DNA from: Physcomitrium patens
Lineage: Eukaryota > Streptophyta > Bryopsida > Funariales > Funariaceae
Assembly: GCF_000002425.4 (NCBI RefSeq)
Contig: NC_037256.1
Span: 9,049,949 to 9,113,948 of the forward strand
Direction: 5' to 3'
DNA length: 64,000 bases
The translations under genes were made by a program, and so were the position numbers. Of this stretch, positions 39,261 to 51,410 are shown piece after piece (the first letter of the stretch is position 1; each line of letters starts with the position of its first letter). Under the pieces are notes generated by a model that was not told where the DNA came from, ran no database searches, and was given only the letters and a program-made list of their open reading frames with translations.

Positions 39261-41790
39261 TCCAGCTTGTGTTGCATCCGGCCAACCTCAAAGTGGTTGG
39301 CTGCTAGAGGAGATTTTCTCTAATCTGGTGGTTTTGCGCAGTTTAATGGAAAATCATGGTGCGGTTGTGGATAGCATAGCCAACCCTTGAAGGTCTGTAA
39401 TTTTGCAATAGAAGACATGCGGAAGGAAATGGAGTCAATTTGACCTCAATGCTATTTGAGTTTATATCGATGAAGCTTTCGTTCAGTCTTTCCGAGCTAA
39501 TGCAGCTTGTCCTTGCTATTTGTTTTGATCTCTTTCCTCGGTCTTAGCAGGTTGCAATTTGCAAGTTGTTTACCAAGGGGTCAATCCCTTCACTGAGCAA
39601 TAAACAAGATGATCCCTCATTTGGTCAACATTTCTCGAGTTAGTATTGTTGTTGCATGTTCACTTATATTTTTTTGAGTTCAGCTAGATAGATTAGTATT
39701 GAAGATGGATGTGAGCTAAAATAATCCCCCATTACGTCCAGCTCACAACAATTGAATTATGTAATATTTTTTATGAAATGTAATTATTACTTAAATCTTA
39801 TTATATAATCCTTCAATCTGTCAAGATTAATAAAATAATTAAAATCTCCACCACAATTTATACTTATAAGTCATACAATTAAGTTTATACTTAGAGGATT
39901 TTTTTTCTTCTTATTATTTTTTTATAATTCTTTTGTAGACCAAAACTCCATCTAAGAATAATTTGTCATCTACATATGAGTTTTCATCCAAATTTTCATC
40001 CAAAGAATATTCATCCATAAGTTTTCATCTTATTCTAACTTAAATTCATTTGTGATATTTCATCCCAATCAATTTTAATCATTTGATATACCATCATCCA
40101 TTCTTTAAGCTAACCTTATCCAATTGAACCTAACATCATCCAATGGCAATTTTCATCCAATTTGAATTAATCCAAGTTAGCAAACTTATGGAATGCAATG
40201 TTACAAAAAGACAACTTGTTGTTGTCCATCGCCACTAATTCCAACACCTCTTCAAGCAAGTTGTTGTTGAAGACTTAGTCCTTTCAACAACACCCAATTA
40301 TTCAAGTCTAATTGCAATGGTGAATTGTTCATGATGAGTTAGTGCAAGCCTGCAAAATTGATGTAAAGAAATTACTGAGTGAAACAGTCAGAGTCAATAC
40401 TCATGCTACAGAAATAGCAAGAGCCAATTCTTATTTCCTTCTAACTATTAATTTGTAGCAAACAACAATATAATCCTAATATTTGTCTCTAAAAAAGGAG
40501 TTGTTTCATTTCATATTTCGATCTCGTTTTTGTTTGGGTGGAGTTGGGGTTCGGTTTTTTTCATGACGTGTTTGAGATTATGATTTTTGTTCTTATGATC
40601 TTTGTTGAATGGATGGACTGAACCCTAAACCCTAAACCTGGCCAGCGTGGTGCCTGCACTTAATATAGTCGATGGTACGAAATTTGGCTTGAGTTTGCTG
40701 GTTTAATCGTAAAATGAGCCGAACGGTTGTTGTGGCAGCTTGTGACTGAGCTGATGTGTCGTGGAGCTTTTTAAGTTCCGTTAGTTTTACTATTTAGCTT
40801 CTGCTGAGCTTGTTAAGTGAGGCTTTATCGAGTGTGATCACGGATGAGTTTGTTGTGTCGGGAGCCATTTGTTGGAAGATCGTGTGTATGAACGTCTTGC
40901 GTTGTATCGATCGTTCGTGTGGTTCCTCAATTCGTCAGCTGGTTACTGATTGTTGTAATCATTAGATTTTGCATCGCACTTAATGTCTCTCAAGCTACGC
41001 GCTATTTCGAAATGAGAGTTGGGGATGAAACGTAATGTCGTGCGAGGGCACAATTGGCGTTTAGTATACATGCACTACCTCTTTGAGGTGATGGGTTCGT
41101 TTGGTCGGTAAATGGAGGGATGGGTCTAAATTTTGAACCATTATCAGTTTCGAGATGTCGGGCAGCACCTGCAATGATGGCAACTAGCGGCAGAGAATTG
41201 TTTTCAGAGTTGGAAGTCATGTCTGTTTCCTCATTGCATACATTACAGGAATCTGGGGTTGGGGCTTGAGGTTAAGTGCGTGTGAATGATGTGTGGATGC
41301 CGCAGTGCTGAGCGTGAGTGCCACTGAATTGCGCACGGGTAATCCTGTAGGGTTGTTGACGGCCGAGATTGAATGTGCGGCACAGCTTGGTGGAGGGAGA
41401 AGTGAAATGGATTGGAAGTGTGAAGTCGCTGTTTGTCGACTTGGTGAAGGGATGGCCTAGGCTGTGCAGTGTAGAGTTGATTTCTGTAGTCAGCTTGGTA
41501 CCTTATCATTCATCAAATATAGGTACTATTGGAGGGTGGATTTGGAAATGTACACTAGTTAAGGCTCTTTCTTTGCATGTACACACAGCTGTTCACATCC
41601 TTTATTACACATAATATGTGCACATATATGTTCACTGTATCCATTTGTACACTTCAGCACACTGGGTATTTTGAGGAACTTTGATGAAATATGGCACTGA
41701 GATTCATGTGATTGTGAGATATGCAGTGAATATACAGAATTTTATGTGGAATTTTGGAATGAGGTCATGCTAACCAATGGCTACTAGTTT
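39261..41790. other. Spacer between the convergent ARFs, no gene recognised
   Basis: 39,261-39,690 is mixed-composition sequence downstream of the left ARF, with aataaa at 39,599 as a possible poly(A) signal. 39,700-40,180 is AT-rich with many catccaa-type words. 40,500-41,780 is GC-richer unique sequence with only short reading frames. A telo-box lies at 40,621. Nothing recognisably coding. Confidence 0.6.
40621..40638. promoter_or_regulatory. Telo-box (interstitial telomere-type motif)
   Basis: Two and a half copies of the plant telomere-type unit aaccctaa in tandem. Single or double copies occur in plant promoters of translation and replication genes and are bound by telomere-repeat-binding factors. 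Too short to be a relic telomere. Confidence 0.6.
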
Positions 41791-41794
41791 GCAG

Positions 41795-42060
41795 TTATAT
41801 AGTTTTATAGATACAAATTGACATTTTCGTATTTGTAGGTGATTAATAGGTTGAAAACATGGCCAACAAGTTGACCATATGGCGCACATGTAGAAAGCTT
41901 ATTTTGCAAGTAAGATACATATGAGGAGTCCTACAGAATGTTGCCATATATCTCCTTGTTAGATGGTATATATGAAGGCAAGAGTGAGACCTTCACTCTT
42001 GTCAACATCTTTTTTGTTCTTAGTCTAGTTTTAAGAGCCTCTAATATTCTTGTCTTTAGC
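41795..42060 (+). mobile_element. LTR fragment of the chromovirus family (+ orientation)
   Basis: Ordered similarity to the 3' LTR at 21,029-21,660: gtgattaataggttgaaaac, aacaagttgaccatat, ggcgcacatgtag, tcctacagaatgttgccat, then ttcactcttgt and tctagttttaagagcctcta. No internal sequence adjoins it, so it is a solo or truncated LTR inside the ARF spacer. A (TA)n tract follows at 42,075-42,101. Confidence 0.75.
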
Positions 42061-42069
42061 AATAGCCAT

Positions 42070-42101
<32 letters not shown>

Positions 42102-42531
42102 AGCAATGCTATGTATGCTTGCAAATGAACTAACACAAATACAACTATTGAAGTTTTTTTTGTTTTACATAGCATATCATAAGTGTACAATTATGTTGCA
42201 TTGCAATTTAAAAGTAATAGAAAAATGCACAAGATGATGAAACGTTTCTTACTTATTTGAACTATATTATTTTCATTGATTTTTTATTTTTTTGTTTCTG
42301 TATATTAGAATTCATGGATTGTGTAAGAAAAAATATATATGAAATAAATCCATTTCTTTAGTGTGGTCTCAAATTGCATTCAAGACCTATTAAAAGTAAA
42401 TAAAGAAGTCCAATATTGCTAGTTCTTCACATGCGTATAAAAGAGATTCAAGTTAATAGAAACAAAAACAACATATTTATTCTGATGAAGATTAATTTCA
42501 TTTCATTCCACTCACAAATGTAATATAGTAG
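42061..42531. other. AT-rich spacer next to the right ARF 3' end
   Basis: (TA)n at 42,075-42,101, then AT-rich sequence unrelated to the left arm. An aataaa on the - strand near 42,478 could serve as the poly(A) signal of the right ARF. Confidence 0.5.
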
Positions 42532-45500
42532 CATCAAGCACTCTGCCATCCTCGTCCACAACACCCCCCCCCCCCGCCCCCACTCCGCTCCACTAATCGT
42601 TGTCCGTCACAACACCAACGCAGATGCAACTCTCCAAAATCATCATACCCATTCCACGTTCACAATGTAATAATCGAAGTGCCACTGCATTAGTCACAAA
42701 ATCATTCCATCTCAAACCCTGGAACGCTTTACACTTGTCCACTTCGGCGAAAGCTGTATTACACACATATACCCTGCATGGCTTCCACTCCACCCTTGTG
42801 TGAAATCGTACGTTCGGTTTGTGCAATTCTTATCCACAACCCTCCCGTGCCACCTCCCCCACCATAATCTACGGGAACACGTCTCACACTCCACCCATTG
42901 CAACGAAGCCAGCCCCATCACTCATTACTGCCGGTACGTACGTTCTTCCAAATCTACTCTTATATCATGTAAAAAAGACCTACTGAGCTATGATCGCACA
43001 CCCAAAACCCCCATTTGCCTTCTTCACGGAAGAATTGTCAGCCGCCTCACGGCTGCCACAAAGTTCCTGCCATCACCAACACGCCCACGTATCACTGCTG
43101 TCGCTCCCCCAGGCCTACCCACTCGTCCCATACCCTCCACCATGTGTAAACACCACCTCTTCTCAAACTATTCTACACATCACTACACATGTATGTGACA
43201 CCACTCACGTCAGCTCCAGTTGGCGTCTCACCCTACCCGTATGGCTCCGCACCCACTGGCAGCGTACACCCCTCGCCATCCTGGTAAACCACTCGATTCT
43301 TGAAACTCGCTGCCGGAACGCTGAACATCCCTGCCAAACGATCGTACACCTCCTCATACGACTTGAAGTTCGCCAGGTCCAGCGTCCGCCCCACCTCATC
43401 GCCCTCTCTGAACACCTTGCAGTGCTGGAGCGCCTCGTTCGACCCCTTCTCCTTCTCCAACCGCTGCTCCTTAAACCACTTCAAGCTCCCCACCTCCGTC
43501 CCAATCGACAGCTCTGGCCACGGCCCGCCCTCGTTCTGCCGGTACCTTGACATCGCCCCATCCCCCGTCCCTCCCGACGCGCCGTTCAGGTCCGCATTGA
43601 ATCTCCTCATCCTGTCCTTGTGCTCCAACGTGTTATCCGACGACGAGTAACTCGTCGGCGAAACTCGCAGCCCCTCCTGGAACAGAGAAGACCCCTCCAC
43701 AGAGCTGCTCGCCGATGCCACGCACTGCTCCTGCGCAGCCTTCGAGTTGCTGCTCGGGTCGATGGACTGCCCAAACAGTAAAAACGTTGTCGGAGCGGGG
43801 CTGCTCTTCAACTTCGACTTCGAATTGCTCCCACCGTCATCTCTCGTCGGGCTCCCACCTGGCATCAGCCCCATCGTCAGCCCGCTACCCGACATCTGCG
43901 AGCTCTGCTGCTGTTGTTGCTGCTGCTGCCCACCATTGTGCGCCTGTCCGCTGCTCAAAAAAGAGAACTGGTGGTGACTGTCACCACATAGGGGGTCGCT
44001 CAACACCACCCGTGCGCTACCGGCGGGAGAAGTCTGCCCCTGCTCCGCGTACTGGTTCTCGCTCGGGTGCTCTCGAGCACGTTTGTAATTACTATACCGG
44101 AAATCCATGGATGGAGGCCCGTTAAAGCGATCATGCCTGGCTCCCTGCATGCCTGCAGAGGCGTTTTCTAAAAGTGCAGGGCCGCCCCATGGGGTCGGCA
44201 ACTGCCCCGCGAAACTGCTCGACCCTGCCAGCGGCAGGTTCAGCAGCCCGGGTGCCTGCAACTGCAGCTCTTGGGGCTGGACAGCACGCAGCTTCTTCTT
44301 CGGATACGAGAACGGGGGCAACTGCATTGGCAGCGTAGCCACCAGCTCCACCTGCCAAGGGCTCACACGGCTCACACCCTGCAGCAGGTCCGGCTCGTCC
44401 CATGTTACCTGCCATCCCACCATTGCCACCACCTCGTCAGCACCTTCCACACCCACAAACACCCCCCCATGCCGACACATCACTGCCCCTCCACCCATCC
44501 ACCCCCGCTTTCCCAAACAACTCATGCGTCCACCAATCCCCAATCCCACACACTATCTCCCCGGCAACACCCAACCACACTTCACCACACAGCACGTGCC
44601 TGAAGGACGCGCCATGGCGAATTCGGCCACAACAGGGGATCCGCTGGTTTCACCGCCGCGATCGTTCCCATGAACCAACTGATCCTGGACGAGTCTTCCG
44701 TCTCGAATGCCATCTTAAATCGCATCCCTGCGTACCACGTATGATCCAGGGCCTGCTTCACCAGACCAGCCTTCACGCAGAACTCTGCTGTACTCGCACG
44801 TGGGTAGTACACAACCTCAAACGGCTTTCCTGCCACTGCAAGTGCAGCGGCGTCCAGTACAGACTTCGCAGTCACACGCGCGCGGTTCCGCGCAAAGCTG
44901 CTCGTCGTCGACGCACCCTGACTCCCTGATCTCGACACCCCGTTGCTCGATCCCCCGTGACCATTGTCGCCCACTGCGGCGAAGAAATCCGAAAAACTCT
45001 CAGTCCCCTTCACCTCCCAACGCGATGCCCGCGTCGCGTTAGCAGACGAGTGCCATGTCGACGAGTCCCCGCCACTCGCGCCCCGCATCGACCGTCTCAC
45101 TCCCACACACAGCTCCCCCGAAGCGCTGCGCAAAAACACGATCGCGTCCCCTGCTACCAGCTTCTTCTGATTCACAAACGTGCTCCACCCCGTCGTCAAC
45201 AGATGTCGCCTTGGGGTCCCCCTGTGCATTCAAAACACCCATCAGCGCCTACAGTCCACTCCGTTCCACGCTCATCCAACTACCGCTACCGATCCCAGCG
45301 ACCACCCATGCCACACACCGAATCCAACTCAACCATGGCAATTGCACCTCATACCTGTATATGTGCCGAAACTTCCACACGTCTCCATGCACATCCTTCG
45401 CCAAGACGGTCTGCACGGGAGGATCGCTCGAGTAGTCCAGAGGCGGAAATATTGTCTCCGCACAATACCGCGGCACCGAAAATCCTCCTCCGTTGTTCGC

Positions 45501-45911
45501 ATCGCTCTGCGTCAGCGTTTTCGCAAACGAGGCCGGCTTCTCGGGAGGAGGGGACGATGGGGCTTCCTCCGTCATATCGTTCAATCCATGCAGTCCCTCC
45601 GGCTGCAGCCGCATTCGTGCGAACACCTCGTCCGTCTCCGTGTCCGCCAGGAAATTTACTGACACTACTCGGCACGGTATCGTTCCTGACGGACCCATCG
45701 ATGCGGAGAAATCAGGAGTCGTCGCAGCTTGTTCTCCGTGCCCCTGAGGAAAGTATATCACTTTCGCACCCACCTGCGGGAGTTGAACCATGCCTCCCGC
45801 ACACGCATGCCACAGCTGCGCATCCAGCCGATCCACGCTTTCCCCTACCCCGCTTGCCATGCTCCTCTCACGCCCTCCGCTGTCACCCAGTTTTTCGGTT
45901 TTGATGCCCAT
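42532..45911 (-). repeat. Near-identical inverted-repeat arm, right (ARF gene plus 3' flank)
   Basis: Partner of the left arm at 35,681-39,057. The inner edge at 42,532 switches abruptly to AT-rich sequence unrelated to the left spacer. The outer edge grades into the diverged outer arm. Confidence 0.93.
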
Positions 45912-45938
45912 CGATAACCTTAACCCTGGCTCAAGCAT
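43024..45938 (-). CDS. Class C auxin response factor (ARF10/16/17 type), right copy, four exons
   Basis: Mirror copy of the ARF at 35,654-38,568, with the same role, domains and introns. Exons read on the - strand: 45,938-45,355, 45,221-44,600, 44,408-43,237 and 43,066-43,024 (806 codons). All reading frames of the coding region mirror the left copy without indels. The only protein difference I find is residue 18, Asp in the left copy and Gly here (codon ggt against gat). The first nine codons differ at five bases, all silent. The B3, Auxin_resp and PB1 domains, the GC-AG second intron, the Gln run and the miR160 site are all kept, so this is an intact gene rather than a pseudogene. It is convergent with the left copy across a 3.5 kb spacer. 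Its upstream region is clearly diverged from that of the left copy, so expression may differ. Confidence 0.92.
44134..44154 (-). promoter_or_regulatory. miR160 target site in ARF exon 3 (right copy)
   Basis: Exact reverse-complement counterpart of the left-copy site, with the same single terminal mismatch and one G:U wobble against miR160. Both duplicated ARFs should therefore be under the same microRNA. Confidence 0.92.
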
Positions 45939-48130
45939 ACCGAGCCAGGACACGGGGAGCTGAGACGGTGCAATCGCTAACTGCTTTCTACTATACCTTA
46001 TCAGTGCGCAATGCCCTCTTGTTCTGTGCCACCTTTTCCAAAACCCAGGGATCCGGTCTTAGACAGCATTCGTCTCAAAGATCCTTCTCATGCCCACATT
46101 CCACCAGCTGCTTCCACGAGGCTTTTGCCTGGAGAGATTGGCCAGCGAATATCCAATTCGACTCGCAACAGATTGAAGAAGCAAGAGCTGCGCCAACCCG
46201 CCCCGTACGCCGTACGGCTAACCACCCAAAAGCCCAGAACTGAGCGCCTGATACACCCTCCGACGTCATCAGAACTAGTCAGTCTACGATCACACAAAAC
46301 TATCTACAGTCCTAACAGCACTATCCATGTCGGCTTCCTCCATCTACCACATATCTTGCCTATGTACTTCAACTCTCTAAGCATGATAGAGGACCTCAAA
46401 CACTTCCCATTAACAACTCAAATTGCCGATCCAAACTAGGCAATACATGTAAAGCTAGGAAAGTACACATTACGTGCCAATGCTTACATGCCTCTGTTGT
46501 GGCCTCCGACCACCACTAATTACTACTCCCGCAGAACCGGTTGCAGACACACTATTCACAACTGTCCAAAATAGGAGGAGTACCCGCCTACCCGGACAGC
46601 TTTGGTTACATCGTGGCTAGAGTCGTCAAGCACTGTGTATCAAGCCATCCAGTCTACTTTATGTGCTGTGACAAACAATATGATGCGTGGATTAGCACCA
46701 ATTCACTCACCCAGGGTTCCACGATGCCTTAACCAACACTCCCTGATAGCTCTTCTTCTCCCACCTCGGATCCGCAAGCTCCACCGGGGAGTATCAAACT
46801 CCTACCCTCCCCGATACTCTGTCACAAGCTTCGGCTCATGCCGTACAGGCGCGCCCACCTCGGTCGCTGCTACCTCTTCAAATCGCATGTCGCTCAAATC
46901 GTGCTCGAAATGGCCCACGATGACTCCGTCGACGCCGTTCTGAACTCCAACGAGCAATTAAGACTGAAAGATCTTGTCCAATCTCTCACGATGGTGCCTC
47001 ACCCACCATTATCTGCTTCCTCTACCTCACGAAGCCCACCGCTTCACTTACCTGACAGCTCACTACTTCCAGATACCCTTCTCCAACTCGCATCTCGTCA
47101 TCGCAAGGTTCACTTTCTTGCCATGAACACAATCTCTCGCTAATCAACTTAGTTGCTGAAGTGATGATATATATATATATATATATATAGCTTCTAACCG
47201 CGACCCTAAAGGAGACGCCCTAGCCAGACTGTTGCATTGAGCTCTTCCTCCAACCCAAACCGGAGAGGGAAGTGTGTTTAAGCGCGACCGTGAACCCTAC
47301 ACTGTACAGACAACCGAAGAAGGCAAATCCACAGTATCTGTGGGATGAACAGCCACAACCCGAGTCGAGGAGCTGCCCAAATTTGAATAACCCAGAACCT
47401 AAAAACGCTTGCAACCCTCGTTAACGCTCAGGAACTACCTTCCGCGGCCTACACACACTTCCAAATGAACGAAGACGATGAAGCAGCCGCGATTGGTCAG
47501 CAGAATGAGTCCGCAAGCCCACACCACCCTCAGGAAAACCTCACTGATTGCTCAACTCCAGTCCCGACATCCGGATGAACAAATCCAGCTCTACACTCCG
47601 ACACAGACAACGGTGATAAGACACAGAAATGAGGGAAACCATAATGGTCGAAATGCTACCCCGTGTGCCCTAGTTCCTTCCCTCCGTCCTCCGCTCGACC
47701 AAGATCGGTTCAAGTACCGTCCATCCAGATTTTACACACTCACGCAACCTCCTCTCACCCGCTGCGACTCTACCCACACACACGCACACCACTATAGAGT
47801 AGTAGGGCACTGAGTAGTCTACGACGCGGCCAGGAGAGGGTAAAGAGCTACTACAGCCAGCCCAGGCTACGGCAGGCAGACGGATCAGCGTTTCCTGGTG
47901 CCTGCTGCTGCTGCTGCTGCAGCGGGTGCTGCTACAACAGAGCTATGGATGGGATGGCGGCCATGTGGGGTCCTCCCGGTGGGTCGTCCTCCACCATCAT
48001 TCCCTATACATCTGTGTATAAAGAAATTCTTGGGAGAGCCAAGGTCCGAAAGTATCTATTCGTAAGTCGGTTTGTCCCCGTCGATTGTCCTGCTTCTGTC
48101 TTGCTTCCTGTCTGTTCTCTTACACCCGCC
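45912..48130 (-). repeat. Diverged outer inverted-repeat arm, right (ARF upstream region)
   Basis: Counterpart of 33,450-35,680. Frames such as 46,602-46,943 (containing GLAPIHSPRVPRCLNQH) look similar to the left - strand frame 34,642-34,938, but stops and frameshifts fall at different places. I therefore treat the similarity as shared DNA rather than shared protein. A (TA)n tract at 47,167-47,189 occurs only here. Confidence 0.83.
47945..48061 (+). other. Possible conserved divergent exon (right) ending at a GTAAGT donor
   Basis: Counterpart of 33,525-33,653: MDGMAAMWGPPGG from 47,945, KVRKYLFVS, then the donor GTAAGTC from 48,062. About 30 bases around the donor are identical between arms although the flanks are diverged. 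Pyrimidine-rich sequence follows on both sides. Downstream there is only Ser-rich simple-sequence reading frame and no recognisable exon. Confidence 0.3.
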
Positions 48131-48740
48131 CATTTCTTACGATGCTCTACATTTGTCGCCTGCACCCGTTCCCTTCGCTGGTCCAGATGACACACTTATA
48201 AAATTCTTGCCCGGACAGAGAAAATGCATGGCCGCGGGTGTCTCACCCCCTTCCTCCTCCTCCTCATTATCATCATCATCGGCAGCAACAGCAGCAGTAG
48301 AGCATCATCATCATCATCATCATCATCATCCTCTTCTTCATTATCATCACTCTCTCTCGCTGATGCTTGTGCATCTGTCGTCGTCCATCTACTCTTCCTC
48401 CTCCACCCCCACGATCCCGTCGCCCGGCCCTTGCTGCTTCACACACCCAGTAGTAGTAACCCACCCCACCTAGCCCCGCAGACAGTGCCAGACATGGGCA
48501 CCACCACCACCCCTACTTCTCCGCTCCTGTCGTCTCCTACCACCACGGCTTTTTTTCTCTCTCTATTACCGCGGACGGATGGTCTCCCTCTACCACCCCC
48601 GCCCCCGCCCCCGCCCCTGCCCCTCCGCCGTTTCTTGGCTTCTGACCATCGGTCGTTGCAGATATGTTCGTAGATAATACATTGCAATATTTAATAGCAA
48701 AAACTGCTTTCTGCACCAAGTGTCTCTGAGCTCCCATTTA
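48131..48740. repeat. Low-complexity region with (CAT)n and C-rich tracts
   Basis: A (CAT)n run at about 48,303-48,330 and CCGCCC-type runs near 48,596-48,620. Reading frames here are poly-Ser, poly-His or poly-Met artefacts of the trinucleotide repeat. Confidence 0.85.
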
Positions 48741-49141
48741 TTTTTTCTATGTTTGATCATGAGCCTTGTTTTGATTTCGAAGGAATGCGTTGAACCAATT
48801 GGTTGATGTATAATAATTTACAGTAAAATAATGAGTCACAATTCAAACAATATAGCCAAGAATTATACATACTTATTCGATGAGAACCAGGTTTTATTTA
48901 TTTACTTATTCATTTTTTAAATTAACTTTGAAACAAAAACTTATGGTTTGGACTAATAGCATGTGTTCGAAATTTTATTACGTGTAAAAATAAGTTTTCA
49001 CAAAAAAAACATATGATTTTTCATTCATTTGTTAACAGACCAAAAAAAATAAACTTTAAATTTTTTATGAGATATTATCTTCAATTTTATTATCTCATAT
49101 ATTTTAATTATATAATATAATATAATAATTTCAATAGTGCA

Positions 49142-49172
<31 letters not shown>

Positions 49173-50343
49173 GTATTAGGTTGATAGCAATGTTCATATT
49201 TGAAGTAAGTAAATGAACGGTTTATAAACTATTTTTTAAAAGACCTTGAGAATTCATGATTGATTATGTGGTTTGTGATTGGTCTTAATACAAAATAATA
49301 TAAAGAATTGGGTGTAAATGACATTCATTGGAGCATAAATTTTTGAAAAAAATTCATAAATTTTATAATATTTTTTTTCTCAAGATATTTGGTTCTGCAT
49401 TCCGGTTCTTGTTTTTTTTCTTAAAATTGTTACTTGAGTTTGTGATATCTTTTTCTTTTATATATATATATATATATATATATTGTTATTAAGTTTAGAT
49501 TTTTTTTCAATGTACATTTTAAAAAAACATATGTTAACATGGTTTATATTATTTTTGTTATAACATAAAAGCATAAAAATCCCCATATTTTAATTTTGAT
49601 GGGAAGTATCATATGCAATACAAAACTATTTATAACAAGAAATCACATCAGGTTTTCAAAAAGTTGAAATACATTTCAAATCTTTGTAGACTCAACTCTG
49701 AAAATCAAAATTGTCAATTAGTGAAAATACTCGCTCTTTCATTTTTCTGAATTTGTTTACAATCGTGTATACTTTTAAAAAGGAAAAAAAGTTAGCATTC
49801 ATATTGAAAGCATAAAAGTTGGTCTCTTTCACTGCATCTTGTTCAAAAATTTAGGCAATTAGTTCTTTGCAGGTTTTGGGATTCAAAATATAATTATTAG
49901 CAGAAGAAATGTCAAAATCATATATATATATATATATATGAGAATATTTAATCAACCCATCCAAATCTTAAATTGACCCACTATCAATCATTTTCATCAT
50001 TTGGCATCTTTAACATTTTCTTTCCTTGCCATACTTTTTTTCTTCTCAATCTTCTTCACTGTTTACCTCTATTGCATTCTCATTTTCTCCCAATGTAAAA
50101 TAGTTTTCATGTTCAATGTTTTCTCTTTCCCAATTGATCTCCCACGGTCCAATTCTTTGTTCTTTCTTGAAGACACTCCATCACAACTCTTCCCAAGAGT
50201 TTCATTATTTACCCCTCTCATCTCTTGCAAAATTAACATGTCACCAAGTACCAAATCAAAAGATTGGAGAAGGAGTGCAAAGCTCTAGGGAATACAAAAG
50301 TAAAGTGGATAGAAGTGGGTTTATTGAATAGTCCCATGTATAA

Positions 50344-50374
<31 letters not shown>

Positions 50375-51410
50375 GATGTATATTCTTTTCTTCTTCTCAA
50401 CTTTTCATCTTGGTTCATTGTGCCAAAATAATTTTAACCAATAAATTAAGGAACTAGCTATCATTCTTAGCAATGGTATGAGTAATTCAAGATAGTCCAA
50501 GTTCCAAAATAATGAGTACTAGAAAATACTTATCAAATCATCAAAAATTAATAATTATGTACACACAATATCACATCCACAACCAGTCATATTTCAATGT
50601 AAGTTTGTATTATTTCATGCTTGATTAAAAGTACTTATTTGTGACAACGTTTACAGTAAACAGAACTGACCAGGGTGCTACAAGTTGTACAGGATTCAAC
50701 CATCATCTCTGCACACGGGCCACAACCACATGGGCAAGTTCAAATCCCAATATTTCACAAAAATATCTTTTTAGCAAACAAATGATCATGATTAACAACA
50801 AAAATACGTAGTCCAATTCAAAGGCACTAACCTGCATTGATCTAATATGAATTTATACACTGTTTGAAGGCATTAAAGATGGCAATACCCAAATATAGTG
50901 TAAATTCATTTAAGGGCATAAGACACATATATTATAACATAGAATGAATAGTGAAACGTTTACAACAACTATTACTAGTCATAATCCATTATGATTTTCT
51001 GTCATTTTGGATTAAAAGTTCTCCAATACTCATGTAATAATTAAACTTCAAAACATAGTTTTCTGGTTTGATTAGATTTGGAGCCTCACAAGAAAGGTTG
51101 AGAATTAAGAAATAGGGCATGTAACTGGTGAGAAGTTGATCAGTAATCTGTCCCATGTATGTAAATAAGAAAATGAGCATTGTGTGCGTATGCAAGGTAC
51201 ATACATATACATACATACATACATACACACATTTAGATACTCTCAATGTTATCTTCTTACATGAAAGACTAACTATGCTGGGAAACCAGTTACAAATACG
51301 TAGACTATGTATATTATGAGTAGTTTGTGCCCATTGGTAGATTTGAAGGAATGGCAGTGGCAGAGGATTTTGAATATTCGAAAACAGTGTAATATTAAAA
51401 GTAAGGGCTT
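48741..51410. other. AT-rich region without recognisable genes
   Basis: (TA)n tracts at about 49,146-49,172, 49,459-49,483, 49,919-49,939 and 50,345-50,369, and (CATA)n near 51,205-51,228. The frame at 50,001-50,288 is Phe/Ser-rich and unassignable. Confidence 0.55.

Noticed and set aside
48224-48673. 149-codon Ser-rich frame
   Set aside because: Produced by the (CAT)n repeat and C-rich tracts.
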